Origin: CAYXEN01 sp964464035
GTDB taxonomy: Bacteria > Krumholzibacteriota > Krumholzibacteriia > WVZY01
Length of the DNA stretch: 64,000 bases
Assembly (NCBI GenBank): GCA_964464035.1
Contig: CAYXEN010000004.1
Coordinates: forward strand, 1-64,000
Direction: 5' to 3'
How positions within the stretch are numbered: position 1 is the stretch's first letter; each line of letters opens with the position of its first letter. Shown one piece after another: positions 15,115-23,314 of the stretch. The notes below the pieces were generated by a model. That model did no database searches, was not told the DNA's origin, and saw only the letters and a list, made by a program, of their open reading frames with translations. The translations under genes and the position numbers were made by a program.

Positions 15115-16908
15115 ATGCAAGAGACGCAAGACCATCCTTTTTCCATCGACGTGGTCGTCGACGGACTCGCTCGAGCCGGCTTGCTCGACGAGCGTCAGAG
15201 GGCCCAGGTCGTCGCGGCGGCGGCCAAGACCGCGAGCAAGCTCAGGAACAAGTTCAAGGGCGCAGGGACGGAGCAACCTTACGTATCACCGCTCGAGGTG
15301 GTGGCCGCCTTCGGGTTCCCGAGCAGGAATCCCAGGTACAAGACCATGGACGAGCCCGAGGTCTTCGAAGGCTACGCGCGGGCGGCCAGGATACCCTTCA
15401 CCCGCATAGATCCCCTCAAGCTCGACGCCAAGTCCGTCTGCAACATCGTCTCGAAGCCCTTCGCCCGCAAGAACCTCCTGGTCCCCATCAAGCTCGACGG
15501 CGGCGTATTGACCGTGGCCATGGTGAATCCTTTCGACAAGGAAGCGATCCAGAGCCTCGAAGACGTCACCGGTTACACCGTGAGGCCGGTCCTCGCGTTG
15601 CGGAGCGAGATACTGAAAACGATAAACGAGATCTTCGCCTTCGAGCACAGCTTGCTCAAAGCCGAGAGATCGAAATCCGAATCCCATAATCTCGGTAACT
15701 TCGAGCAGCTCGTGGACATGGTCGATGAAAAGGAGATCGATGCATCGGACCACCACGTGATAAAGGCCGTGGATCTCCTGTTGCAATACGCATACGAGCA
15801 AATGGCCAGCGACATCCACATCGAGCCCAAGAGGGACAAAGCCGTCGTCAGGCTGAGAATCGACGGGAGGTTGCAGAATACGCATACGATACCCAAGAAG
15901 GTGTTCCCGTCTTTTTGCTCCCGGATCAAGATAATGGCCGGCCTCGACATCGCCGAGAAGCGGAGGCCGCAGGACGGCAGGATAAAGACCAGGCACGGAG
16001 ACAGTGAGATCGAACTTCGCATATCCACCGTGCCGGTCGCCTTCGGAGAGAAGATAGTCATAAGGATATTCGATCCGAGCATATTGATGCAGGATCTCTC
16101 GACGCTCGGTTTCTTTCCGGAGCAACTGGATAGCTTCAAACGGTTGATCAAGCATCCCTACGGGATAATCCTGGTGACGGGGCCGACAGGAAGCGGAAAA
16201 ACCACGACATTGTATTCCGCGTTGAGACACCTGGCCCACCCCGAGGTCAATATCACTACGATCGAGGATCCCATAGAGATGGTCTACGAACCGTTCAACC
16301 AGATCGCCGTTCAGCCCCAGATCAACCTCAACTTCACGACCGCGCTGCGCCATGTCCTGCGCCAGGACCCCGACATAATAATGATCGGGGAGGTTCGCGA
16401 CACCGAGACGGCCGAGTACGCCGTGCAGGCCGCTCTCACCGGGCACCTGGTCTTGACCACGCTCCACACGAACAACGCCGCTTCCGCGATAACGCGCCTC
16501 CGCGACTTGAACATCGAATCGTACCTCATAGCCTCGACCCTCCTCGGCGTGATAGCCCAGAGGCTGGTGCGCAAAGTCTGCCCCATGTGCTACGAGGATT
16601 CGCAAATGAAGCCCGAGCAGGCCGCCCTGCTGGGTGTGGACGAAGGTGAAATCATGGTGGTGCGCAGGGGGACCGGTTGCCAGCAGTGCAGGAACACCGG
16701 CTACAAGGGAAGGACCGGTGTGTTCGAGGTGCTCGAAGTCAACGAGAAGATGAGAACACTGATCAAGGAAGATTCGGACGAAAGGGCGATCGCGCTGGCC
16801 GCGAGGGAGATGGGCTCGGAGGCCCTCCTGCCCATGGCGCTGAAAAAGCTGGGAACGGGAGTTACGTCCGTGGAAGAAGTGCTGCGCGTAATCCCCCTTG
16901 TGAAATAA
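15115..16908 (+). CDS. pilB: Type IV pilus assembly / type II secretion ATPase (PilB/GspE family)
   Basis: 597 residues. An MshEN-like N-terminal domain (about 1-190) precedes the N2 domain and the ATPase core. Walker A is GPTGSGKTTTLYS (about 351-363), the Asp box is TIEDPIEM, Walker B is DIIMIGEVRDTETAEYA and the His box is LTTLHTNNA. The zinc site is CPMC...CQQC, about 44 residues apart, typical of PilB/GspE and absent from PilT. It would hydrolyse ATP to polymerise pilins or pseudopilins. AGAGGA precedes the ATG by seven bases. No pilC, pilin, pilM-Q or gsp genes lie nearby, so it is an isolated member. Confidence 0.93.
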   Translation: MQETQDHPFSIDVVVDGLARAGLLDERQRAQVVAAAAKTASKLRNKFKGAGTEQPYVSPLEVVAAFGFPSRNPRYKTMDEPEVFEGYARAARIPFTRIDPLKLDAKSVCNIVSKPFARKNLLVPIKLDGGVLTVAMVNPFDKEAIQSLEDVTGYTVRPVLALRSEILKTINEIFAFEHSLLKAERSKSESHNLGNFEQLVDMVDEKEIDASDHHVIKAVDLLLQYAYEQMASDIHIEPKRDKAVVRLRIDGRLQNTHTIPKKVFPSFCSRIKIMAGLDIAEKRRPQDGRIKTRHGDSEIELRISTVPVAFGEKIVIRIFDPSILMQDLSTLGFFPEQLDSFKRLIKHPYGIILVTGPTGSGKTTTLYSALRHLAHPEVNITTIEDPIEMVYEPFNQIAVQPQINLNFTTALRHVLRQDPDIIMIGEVRDTETAEYAVQAALTGHLVLTTLHTNNAASAITRLRDLNIESYLIASTLLGVIAQRLVRKVCPMCYEDSQMKPEQAALLGVDEGEIMVVRRGTGCQQCRNTGYKGRTGVFEVLEVNEKMRTLIKEDSDERAIALAAREMGSEALLPMALKKLGTGVTSVEEVLRVIPLVK

Positions 16909-16933
16909 AATTACAGCCGCCGGGCCCTGCGGC
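16903..16933 (-). terminator. Candidate terminator between convergent pilB and lipoprotein genes
   Basis: GCCGC (16916-16920) and GCGGC (16929-16933) form a 5-bp stem with an 8-base loop containing GGGCCC; on the minus strand it is followed by TGTAATTTTATTTC. It would end the minus-strand transcript of the lipoprotein gene. The short stem lowers confidence. Confidence 0.42.
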
Positions 16934-16980
16934 GGGGGAAATCACGTCACTTAAACCGGCCCTGCGAGGATCCTCCGGCC

Positions 16981-17565
16981 CTAATCCTCCCACTTGGAAA
17001 CCTTGTCGTCGATGATATAGATGTACTTGTTGCGCTTGCCCAGCTTGTAGATCCATTGTTCTTCCTTCTTGTTCCCGATCTCGTTCACGTTCATCTTGGT
17101 CGGGACACCCCATGATTCCATAGCCGCTTCGCCGGGCATTCCGATGAAAACCTCGTGGTTTCTTATCGCGCGGGCCGTCTTCTTTCCCCATTTTCGTATG
17201 TAATCCACCTGGCGGAGCATGGGAGACTTGAACCAGAAAACCTCGTCCATCTTGCTCTCCATCTTCGCCACCGTGAGCGGGCGCTCGATGTTGAGCGCGT
17301 ACACCAGCTTCTTCCTCTTGGGCGTAAGAACGGTGACCGCGCCGTTCCAGTGAAAATCGAGGTCGATTATCTTTACTTTCGTATCCCTCTGGACGACCCC
17401 TCTTTGCTTGATGTCTTCAAGCACCAACCTGCTCCAGGCAGTCCTCCACCTGTATTTCTCCAGAAGCTGTTTCTGCTGTTCCAGCGGAATGTCCTTAACG
17501 ATGTTGTTCTTTATGGCCGAGCATCCGCAAACGAGCAGCAAAAGGGGTATAACTATCTTGTTCAC
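16981..17565 (-). CDS. Small lipoprotein of unknown function
   Basis: 194 residues from a GTG start (17565) preceded by AAGGAG with eight bases of spacing. The N-terminus NKIVIPLLLLVCGC is a type II signal with lipobox Leu-Val-Cys-Gly-Cys or Val-Cys-Gly-Cys. An internal part (FIGMPGEAAMESWGVPTKMN, then KKEEQWIYKLG) resembles the SmpA/OmlA-like or 'outer membrane protein assembly factor BamE-like' pattern of 'G-M-x-x-x-x-x-x-W-G-x-P', but the match is only a short motif. The upstream ATG at 17631 would bury the lipobox. It lies at the downstream end of the ffh-yraN run and converges on pilB. Confidence 0.68.
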   Translation of the reverse strand: MNKIVIPLLLLVCGCSAIKNNIVKDIPLEQQKQLLEKYRWRTAWSRLVLEDIKQRGVVQRDTKVKIIDLDFHWNGAVTVLTPKRKKLVYALNIERPLTVAKMESKMDEVFWFKSPMLRQVDYIRKWGKKTARAIRNHEVFIGMPGEAAMESWGVPTKMNVNEIGNKKEEQWIYKLGKRNKYIYIIDDKVSKWED

Positions 17566-17627
17566 CTGTACCACTCCTTCTAGAGATATGTGGTTTAAGA
17601 ATTTATTCCGTGTGGGGTTCCAGAACT

Positions 17628-17987
17628 TCAATACATTCCTTCGAGGTGACTGACCTTCATCTCGCTCGAATCGAGGGAGACGTCTATCACCACGAAGTCG
17701 ATCCTGGGCTCGAGCCTTTCCCGGCGGGATCGTAGAAAAGCTTCCAAAGCGATTCTCAGCCGCTTCAATTTACGCTCGTCGATGGCTTCGATTGCTCTCC
17801 CGAACGTGGTGCCGCGCCTGAGCTTCACTTCCACCGCCGCCAAGCACGCTCCCCTCGCCACGATGAGATCAATCTCCCGCCTGGCGTATACATAGTTGCG
17901 TGCCAGCACCCTGTAACCCTTCATCCGAAGGAAAGCCGCGGCGATCTCTTCACCCAACTTCCCCAGCATCCTCGTGTTTCCCGGCAT
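17628..17987 (-). CDS. yraN: YraN/UPF0102-family predicted endonuclease-like protein
   Basis: 119 residues. GKLGEEIAAAFLRMKGYRVLARN is the classic N-terminus (shown in part), with the restriction-endonuclease-like core residues in REIDLIV (Glu-x-Asp) and AAVEVKLR (Glu-x-Lys). The family has a nuclease fold of unproven role, linked in Vibrio/Streptococcus relatives to recombination or replication. It follows rnhB by 38 bases, the order found in many bacteria. Confidence 0.9.
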   Translation of the reverse strand: MPGNTRMLGKLGEEIAAAFLRMKGYRVLARNYVYARREIDLIVARGACLAAVEVKLRRGTTFGRAIEAIDERKLKRLRIALEAFLRSRRERLEPRIDFVVIDVSLDSSEMKVSHLEGMY

Positions 17988-18025
17988 CGTCCACCACCCA
18001 TCCGGCCTGGGAGCTTAGAAGATTC

Positions 18026-18727
18026 TTAAAGCATTTCGGCGCTTTTTGCAATGCTTTTCACATTGTAGCTTCGACGATGCTGGGGCAATAATCCCAGCCG
18101 CCTAATCGCGTCCACATGCTCCTTGGTGCCGTACCCTTTGTTTTTCAAGAAGTTATAAGCCGGGTGCTTGGAATGGAGCTTTCGCATCAGCCTGTCCCGA
18201 GCCACTTTCGCCACCACCGAAGCAGCGGCTATCGCCAAGCTCTTGCCGTCGCCTCCCGGGATCGCAACCACCCGCCCCTTGCAGCGGATCCGGTCCCTCC
18301 CGTCGACGAGGATCACATCGGGTTCGAGCCCGAGATTGGCGACCGCTCTCTCCATCGTTGCGAGCGTCGCCACAAGGATGTTGTTCTCGTCAATGCTCGC
18401 CGGCGAAGAGAAAGCAATGCCGATCGCCACCGCTTTTTTCACTATCGCATCGAAGAGTACTTCCCTGTCCTTCTCGGCGATCTTCTTGGAATCCTTCACC
18501 CCGACCAGTGCGGGGAAAGGGGGCAGGACCACGCAAGCGGCCGCCACCGGCCCCGCCAGGGCACCTCTACCCGCCTCGTCGACGCCGGCTATGTACCGGG
18601 TGTCCGCCCGGAGGAACATCCGGTCGAATGCCTCCAGCGAAAGGTACTCTTCGAGGATTTCGCCTCTTCGCAGAAGACTACGTCTTCTTGTCCGTTCTTC
18701 TCTCGCTGATCCTAGCCGCTTTTCCAA
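18026..18727 (-). CDS. rnhB: Ribonuclease HII
   Basis: RNase HII cleaves RNA in RNA-DNA hybrids and single ribonucleotides in DNA. The catalytic Asp-Glu pair is in YIAGVDEAGRGALAGPV, with further acidic residues in VILVDGR and the conserved AAASVVAKVARD segment. The frame starts with a TTG at 18727 (GAGG eight or nine bases upstream), giving 233 residues and a 50-base overlap with rplS. The ATG at 18619 is an alternative, but the homologous part (LEAFDRMFLRA) extends upstream of it, so I keep the longer form. Position rplS-rnhB-yraN is conserved. Confidence 0.93.
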   Translation of the reverse strand: MEKRLGSAREERTRRRSLLRRGEILEEYLSLEAFDRMFLRADTRYIAGVDEAGRGALAGPVAAACVVLPPFPALVGVKDSKKIAEKDREVLFDAIVKKAVAIGIAFSSPASIDENNILVATLATMERAVANLGLEPDVILVDGRDRIRCKGRVVAIPGGDGKSLAIAAASVVAKVARDRLMRKLHSKHPAYNFLKNKGYGTKEHVDAIRRLGLLPQHRRSYNVKSIAKSAEML

Positions 18728-19034
18728 CGCGACCTCGCAAGTAATAGAGCTTCGCCCTCCTCACCCTGCCTTTGCGAAGCACCTTGACCGATTTGATGTT
18801 CGGGGAATGGATCGGAAAGATCCTCTCGACGCCTATTCCCGAGCTTATCTTCCTGACGGTGAACGTCTCGCCCGCGCCGCTTCCCCTGCGCTGGATGACG
18901 ACACCCTGAAAGGCCTGCTCCCTCTCCTTGTTTCCTTCGACGACGCGCACCATCACGCGCACGGTGTCGCCGATTTCGATCTCGAAATCGTTTTGCTTGA
19001 GCATCTTCTTTTCGATTTTTTCGAGTTTGTGCAT
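18678..19034 (-). CDS. rplS: 50S ribosomal protein L19
   Basis: 118 residues. The family signature is clear: FEIEIGDTVRVMVRVVEG, then ERIFPIHSPNIKSVKVLRKG and the RRAKLYYLRGRVGKAARI C-terminus. L19 lies at the 30S-50S interface. The last 50 bases overlap the start of rnhB. A 127-base structured leader separates it from trmD, although it belongs to the rpsP-khpA-rimM-trmD-rplS unit. Confidence 0.97.
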   Translation of the reverse strand: MHKLEKIEKKMLKQNDFEIEIGDTVRVMVRVVEGNKEREQAFQGVVIQRRGSGAGETFTVRKISSGIGVERIFPIHSPNIKSVKVLRKGRVRRAKLYYLRGRVGKAARISERRTDKKT

Positions 19035-19060
19035 TTTGCTACCTCTCTTTGTCTGTCGAC

Positions 19061-19149
19061 CCCCGCGTCGCTCGAGCGGGGAACTCGCATCATGTTGGTA
19101 CTGCCGCCTTACGTGAGCCAGCCCGGCTTTCGACGAATCCGGTTCGTCG
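19061..19149 (-). ncRNA. Structured leader of rplS (two hairpins)
   Basis: Between trmD and rplS the minus-strand RNA has two perfect hairpins: a 7-bp stem CGACGAA/TTCGTCG with a 5-base loop (19131-19149) and a 6-bp stem CCCCGC/GCGGGG with a 9-base loop (19061-19081), the latter about 27 bases before the start codon. Ribosomal proteins often regulate themselves through such leaders, and L19 leaders are known in some Firmicutes; I cannot match this one to a described family. Confidence 0.35.
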
Positions 19150-19161
19150 CTCGGCGAAACC

Positions 19162-19857
19162 CTACTCGTCCTTCTCGTCTTCGAGCAAATCGGGCCTCAA
19201 GGTCTTCGTCCTCTTCAGCGAGGATTCCAACCTCCACTTCTCGATTCTCTTGTGGTCACCCGAGAGGAGAACGTCAGGGACCTTGAGCCCCATGAATTCC
19301 TCCGGCCGGGTATAGTAAGCGCAGTCGAGGAGATGCCCCCTCTTCGCCTCGAAGGAATCCGTCTCGCTGGATTCCTTGTTGCCCAGCACGTCCTTCCTGA
19401 GGCGGACGATCGCCTCTATGCACGCGGCGGCCGCTATTTCTCCGCCGCTCAGAACGAAGTCACCTATCGATATTTCGTCGGTGACGACGAGTTCCTTTAT
19501 CCTTTCATCGATGCCCTTGTAACGCCCGCAAACGAACGTGATCTCTTCCTCGCGCGCAAGGTCGTGCGCGGTGCGCTGGTCGAATCTCCTGCCCGCAGGA
19601 CTCATCAAGACCACCCTGCTTCCCTCTTCGAGCCCGAGGCTCTCGACCGCCCGGTAGACGGGTTCGACCATCATTATCATCCCCGGACCGCCCCCGTAGG
19701 GCGCATCGTCCACGGTGCGGTGGGCGTCCCCGGTGAAATCGCGCGGGTTGACTATGCGATATTCCACCAGGGATTTTTTCTTCGCAATCCCCATGATCCC
19801 CATCGTGAAGATCACTTCCATGATATCGGGGAAGATGGTGATTACGTTTATACGCAT
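19162..19857 (-). CDS. trmD: tRNA (guanine-N1)-methyltransferase TrmD
   Basis: 231 residues. TrmD methylates G37 of tRNAs that read codons starting with C, preventing +1 frameshifting. The SPOUT-fold hallmarks are INVITIFPDIMEVI at the N-terminus, DDAPYGGGPGMIMMVEPV, LMSPAGRRFDQ, VCGRYKGIDERI and SIGDFVLSGGE, which form the trefoil-knot SAM site. It follows rimM after 3 bases and precedes the rplS leader. Confidence 0.97.
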   Translation of the reverse strand: MRINVITIFPDIMEVIFTMGIMGIAKKKSLVEYRIVNPRDFTGDAHRTVDDAPYGGGPGMIMMVEPVYRAVESLGLEEGSRVVLMSPAGRRFDQRTAHDLAREEEITFVCGRYKGIDERIKELVVTDEISIGDFVLSGGEIAAAACIEAIVRLRKDVLGNKESSETDSFEAKRGHLLDCAYYTRPEEFMGLKVPDVLLSGDHKRIEKWRLESSLKRTKTLRPDLLEDEKDE

Positions 19858-19860
19858 GGC

Positions 19861-20379
19861 TCACTCGGCCAGGAGGCCGGGAATCGGTTTGACCACTATC
19901 CTGCCTTCTTCGATGTCCATCTCGCGAATGAACTCCGGTACCGCGGGGATGAGGCTCACGCCCCGCTCGCCAGTCACTTCATAGATATCATGGGCCGAGC
20001 TGAAAAGAAGACCGGTCACGACACCGACTTCCACGCCTTCTTCCGTGACGACCCTGCAACCGATTATCTGGCAGGGGAGGGCTTCTTCGGGCATGTCCAC
20101 GTCTATCTTGTCGACCGGTATGAGCATCCTCGACCCGACCACCGTCTGGGCATCGTTGCGATCCGCTATTCCTTCGAGCTTGATCAGGTAGGCTCCTCCA
20201 TGCTTGCGGACCCCGTCGATGGATATCGATCTCTCCTCCTCCTCGCCGGGCTTGGCCAGGATCAACTCGTGGGAATCCAGCACGTTCTCCCAGAAATCAT
20301 CGGAAGGAACGAGCTTGACCTCGCCCTTGATGCCGAAAGGCTTGACGATCTCGCCTATGCAGATGACTGCGCCCATCAT
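19861..20379 (-). CDS. rimM: Ribosome maturation factor RimM
   Basis: 172 residues. The N-terminal domain begins VICIGEIVKPFGIKGEVKLVP, and the C-terminal PRC-barrel domain includes IIGCRVVTEEGVEVGVV and SLIPAVPEFIREMDIEEGRIVV (in part). It assists assembly of the 30S head around S19. AAGGAG stands ahead of the ATG; it lies 5 bases after khpA. An internal start one codon later is possible (Met-Met-Gly). Confidence 0.95.
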   Translation of the reverse strand: MMGAVICIGEIVKPFGIKGEVKLVPSDDFWENVLDSHELILAKPGEEEERSISIDGVRKHGGAYLIKLEGIADRNDAQTVVGSRMLIPVDKIDVDMPEEALPCQIIGCRVVTEEGVEVGVVTGLLFSSAHDIYEVTGERGVSLIPAVPEFIREMDIEEGRIVVKPIPGLLAE

Positions 20380-20384
20380 ACCGG

Positions 20385-20639
20385 CTACTCCTTGATCTCG
20401 AATATTATCTTCTCGCCGGCCTTGCTGGCCGCAGCGTTGACCAGGGTACGGATCGCCCTCGCCGTCTGCCCGTTCTTGCCGATGACCTTCCCCAGATCGG
20501 GAGGGCTGACGCTCAGTTCCATGACCGTGTAGTTCTCCTTGCGGGCTTCCCTGACTTTGACGCCCTTCGCATCCTCGACGAGGTTGGTAGCGATGTATTC
20601 TATGAGCGCTTTGATAGTCGACTTGTTCACTTCTGCCAT
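20385..20639 (-). CDS. khpA: KH-domain RNA-binding protein KhpA
   Basis: 84 residues, almost all one KH domain of the 'YlqC' type. The GxxG loop is in LGKVIGKNGQTARAIRTLV, with IEYIATNLVEDAKGV upstream. In Gram-positive bacteria KhpA pairs with KhpB/Jag to bind RNA and affect cell division and elongation. The rpsP-khpA-rimM order is conserved. Confidence 0.93.
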   Translation of the reverse strand: MAEVNKSTIKALIEYIATNLVEDAKGVKVREARKENYTVMELSVSPPDLGKVIGKNGQTARAIRTLVNAAASKAGEKIIFEIKE

Positions 20640-20684
20640 TTCTTTTCCGCCTTCATGATAAATGACGCCGTGCTTCCATCCGGA

Positions 20685-21119
20685 TCAATTGCCCGCGTCT
20701 CCCGCAGGGTCCGCCCCGGAATCCGTCGCATCGCTTTCGGCTTCCGCCGGAGCTGCTTCACTGCTCTTGCCGGCCCCGTCAAGGGAAGATTCCCCGGCCC
20801 CGCCGGCCGGCGACGCTCCCGTCGCCTGAGCTTCAAGATCCTCCTTCTTCACCCCGGATTTGAGGAGCTGCCGCTTGCGCATGAGCCCCAGCTTCCTGAA
20901 GAGGCTCTCCGTCTTCGGAGAGGGCTGAGCCCCCTTGTCCATCCATTTCATTATCGCATCCTCGTCGATCTTGATGTCGGGGGGATCGGTCATCGGGTTG
21001 TAATAACCCAGCGTCTCGATGAATCTCCCGTCACGAGGATTTCTCGAATCGGTGGCTACGAAACGATAGAAAGGCCTCTTCTTGGATCCCATCCTCTTTA
21101 GCCTGATCTTGACTGACAA
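20685..21119 (-). CDS. rpsP: 30S ribosomal protein S16 with long acidic tail
   Basis: S16 is an assembly protein of the 30S body. The core SVKIRLKRMGSKKRPFYRFV, then DSRNPRDGRFIETLGYYNP (in part) is canonical. A TTG start at 21119 is chosen: GGAGG lies eight bases upstream and it gives the usual Met-x-Val-Lys-Ile start, whereas the GTG at 21128 falls inside that site. The product is 144 residues, against about 80-90 in many bacteria; the last 55 or so residues (from about 90) are a low-complexity Ala/Gly/Ser/Glu/Asp tail. It follows ffh by 18 bases. Confidence 0.96.
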   Translation of the reverse strand: MSVKIRLKRMGSKKRPFYRFVATDSRNPRDGRFIETLGYYNPMTDPPDIKIDEDAIMKWMDKGAQPSPKTESLFRKLGLMRKRQLLKSGVKKEDLEAQATGASPAGGAGESSLDGAGKSSEAAPAEAESDATDSGADPAGDAGN

Positions 21120-21146
21120 TTTCTGCACCTCCGTAAATTGATCATT

Positions 21147-22469
21147 CTAGAGCGGCATGAAAGGCAATCGCATTTTCCCTCTGCCGCCCTTGCTCAAGAA
21201 CTTCATCATTCTCTTCATTTCACTGAATTGTTTCAACAGCTGATTTATGCTCTGGACCCTGGTTCCGCTCCCCCTGGCGATCCGCTTCCTCCTGCTCCCG
21301 TTTATGATCCCCGGATTGACCCTCTCCTCCTTCGTCATCGAATTGATGATTGCCTCCGCTTCGATGAACTGTCTCTCGTCGACCTGCATCCCCCTTAGAG
21401 CTTTCTTGGGTATCCCGGGGATCATGTCGAGGATCTGTTCGATCGGTCCCATCTTGCGCAGCCGCTGGAGTTCGCGGAGAAAGTCCTCGAGAGTGAAGCT
21501 CTGATCCTTGATGCGCTTCTCGAGCTTCTCCGCTCTCTCCCGGTCGAGGGTTTCCTGCGCCTTCTCCACCAGGGACAGTATGTCTCCCATGCCCAGGATC
21601 CTGCCGGCAAGGCGGTCGGGATGAAACACGTCGAGATCGCTCAATTTCTCGCCCGAACCGGCGAACCGGATCTTCTTGCCCGTCGCGGCGCACACGGACA
21701 GGGCCGCGCCTCCTCGGGCGTCTCCGTCGAGCTTGGTCAGCACGACGCCGCTGAAATCCAGCCGGTCGCGAAAAGCCTCGGCCACGCCTACCGCCTCCTG
21801 CCCCGTCATGCTGTCGAGGACGAGAAGTATCTCCTCGGGAGCCGCCTCCTCCTTGAGCATTTCCAGCTCGCTCATCATCTCGTCGTCCACGTGTAACCGT
21901 CCGGCCGTGTCTAGGATCAACGTGTCGCAAAGAAGCTCCCTCGCCCTGTCCGCCGCGTGGTGGTATATGGCCGCCACGTCGTCGGCGTCCTCGCGGTAAA
22001 CGGGGACATCGATCCGGCGTCCCAGGATCTCGAGTTGTTCTGCAGCCGCGGGGCGATATACGTCCAAGGCCGCCATGAGAGGCTTGCGGCCGCGCTTCTT
22101 GAGGAAAGCACCCAGCTTGGCGCAGAAGGTCGTCTTGCCGGACCCCTGCAACCCCACGACCATGACCGAAGCGAACGATCCCCTGAGCGCGAAAGGCACC
22201 GCCTTGCCCCCCAGGAGGGCCGTCAATTCCTCGTGCACTATCTTCACGATCTGCTGCGCGGGAGTGAAACTCTTGAGAACCTCCCCGCCCACCGCCTTCT
22301 CCTCCACCCTGGCGACGAAGTTCTTGGCCACCTTGTAATTGACGTCCGCTTCGAGAAGCGCCCTTCGTACCTCGCGCATCGTTTCCTTGACGTCCTTTTC
22401 GCCGAGGCGGCCGCGGCCGCGCAGCTTCGCGAAAATCGATTCGAATCTTTCCGTCAAATCGGCGAACAC
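21147..22469 (-). CDS. ffh: Signal recognition particle protein Ffh
   Basis: 440 residues. The N domain is followed by the G domain with G1 GLQGSGKTTFCAKLG, DTAGRLHVD and TKLDGDARGG, then the methionine-rich M domain (about 300-440) with RKMGPIEQILDMIPG and ARGSGTRVQSINQLLKQF (the RNA-binding helix-turn-helix). It binds signal sequences and 4.5S RNA and docks to FtsY. The start is a GTG with GGAGG about ten bases ahead. The C-terminal G/M-rich end (GGRGKMRLPF) is normal. Confidence 0.97.
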   Translation of the reverse strand: MFADLTERFESIFAKLRGRGRLGEKDVKETMREVRRALLEADVNYKVAKNFVARVEEKAVGGEVLKSFTPAQQIVKIVHEELTALLGGKAVPFALRGSFASVMVVGLQGSGKTTFCAKLGAFLKKRGRKPLMAALDVYRPAAAEQLEILGRRIDVPVYREDADDVAAIYHHAADRARELLCDTLILDTAGRLHVDDEMMSELEMLKEEAAPEEILLVLDSMTGQEAVGVAEAFRDRLDFSGVVLTKLDGDARGGAALSVCAATGKKIRFAGSGEKLSDLDVFHPDRLAGRILGMGDILSLVEKAQETLDRERAEKLEKRIKDQSFTLEDFLRELQRLRKMGPIEQILDMIPGIPKKALRGMQVDERQFIEAEAIINSMTKEERVNPGIINGSRRKRIARGSGTRVQSINQLLKQFSEMKRMMKFLSKGGRGKMRLPFMPL

Positions 22470-22621
22470 GACAATAATCCTCCAGCCGACCTACTGATCC
22501 TTTCCAAGGAATATGTAAGTTGCTTGAATTAAAGGATTCAAGGCAGGCAATAGACTTGTAAGTCAAGTAAATCTACCAAATAGAGGGCGCAAGTGCAAGT
22601 CGAAAAGAGGATCCGGGGATC
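22470..22621 (-). promoter_or_regulatory. AT-richer upstream region of ffh
   Basis: The 152 bases between ffh and rpe are the lowest-GC stretch in this block. On the minus strand they hold two small inverted repeats, ACTTG-ACTTA-CAAGT and CTTGAAT-CCTTTA-ATTCAAG (the second around 22524-22543), and TTGACT/TTGAAT-like elements, but no clean -10. I take it as the likely start of the ffh-yraN transcript. I looked for 4.5S RNA and saw no match. Confidence 0.3.
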
Positions 22622-23314
22622 TCAATCCGATTCCCCGCGCAGGTCCGCGATCATCCCTCCGTAGTCACCGCTACGGAAAACGGCCGTTCCCGCCACGAGG
22701 ATGTCGGCTCCGGAGCGCCGCGCCAGGGGCGCCGTCTGGGGATTGATCCCGCCGTCTATCTCGATAGCATAGGCCAGGGATCTCTCCTCTCGCAAGCGCC
22801 TGGCTTCTTCGACCTTGGGAAGCACGCTCCCGATGAACTTCTGCCCTCCCCTGCCGGGGAAGACGCTCATGATCAACAAGAGATCGATCCCGGCGAGGTG
22901 ATCCTCTACGATCTCGAGAGGAGTATCCGGATTTATCGCCAGCCCCCTCCTCGCTCCGAGCGAAGCGATGATGCCGAGATCCCTGGCTATGTCCCCGCTC
23001 GCCTCGGCATGGATGGTCACCAGGTCCGATCCCGCGCTCACGAAATCGGGGATCATCAGGTCGGGGCTTTCTATCATGAGGTGGGAAACGAGCTTCAAGG
23101 ATGTCAGCTTGCGTATCGCCCCGACGATCATCGGGCCGAAGGTGAGGTTCCGGACGAAATGGCCGTCCATGACGTCGAGGTGAAGGAGATCGGCTCCGCC
23201 CTTCTCCACGGCTTCTATCTCCTCCGCCAGCCTGGAAAAATCAGCGGCCAGAATACTCGGCGCGATCGCCGCTCGGCCCGCTTCGTCAGTCGGTCGTCGC
23301 AGCCACCAGCTCAA
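22622..23314 (-). CDS. rpe: Ribulose-phosphate 3-epimerase
   Basis: About 230 residues, a TIM barrel. It interconverts ribulose 5-phosphate and xylulose 5-phosphate in the pentose-phosphate pathway. Family marks are AIAPSILAADFSRLAEEI, LLHLDVMDGHFVRNLTFG and the phosphate-binding VFPGRGGQKFIGSVLPKV (in part), plus EIDGGINPQTAPL. The start is a TTG at 23314, nine bases after GGAGAGG; the GTG at 23323 is too close to that site. It overlaps the end of the PASTA gene by about 29 bases. The 16 residues before Ala-Ile-Ala-Pro are atypical but have no alternative start. Confidence 0.93.
   Translation of the reverse strand: MSWWLRRPTDEAGRAAIAPSILAADFSRLAEEIEAVEKGGADLLHLDVMDGHFVRNLTFGPMIVGAIRKLTSLKLVSHLMIESPDLMIPDFVSAGSDLVTIHAEASGDIARDLGIIASLGARRGLAINPDTPLEIVEDHLAGIDLLLIMSVFPGRGGQKFIGSVLPKVEEARRLREERSLAYAIEIDGGINPQTAPLARRSGADILVAGTAVFRSGDYGGMIADLRGESD

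Noticed and set aside
15286..16605. Minus-strand frame of 439 codons
   Set aside because: Antisense shadow of the PilB ATPase core.
22470..22621. 4.5S (SRP) RNA next to ffh
   Set aside because: No GGAA tetraloop hairpin with the conserved internal loops is visible on either strand.
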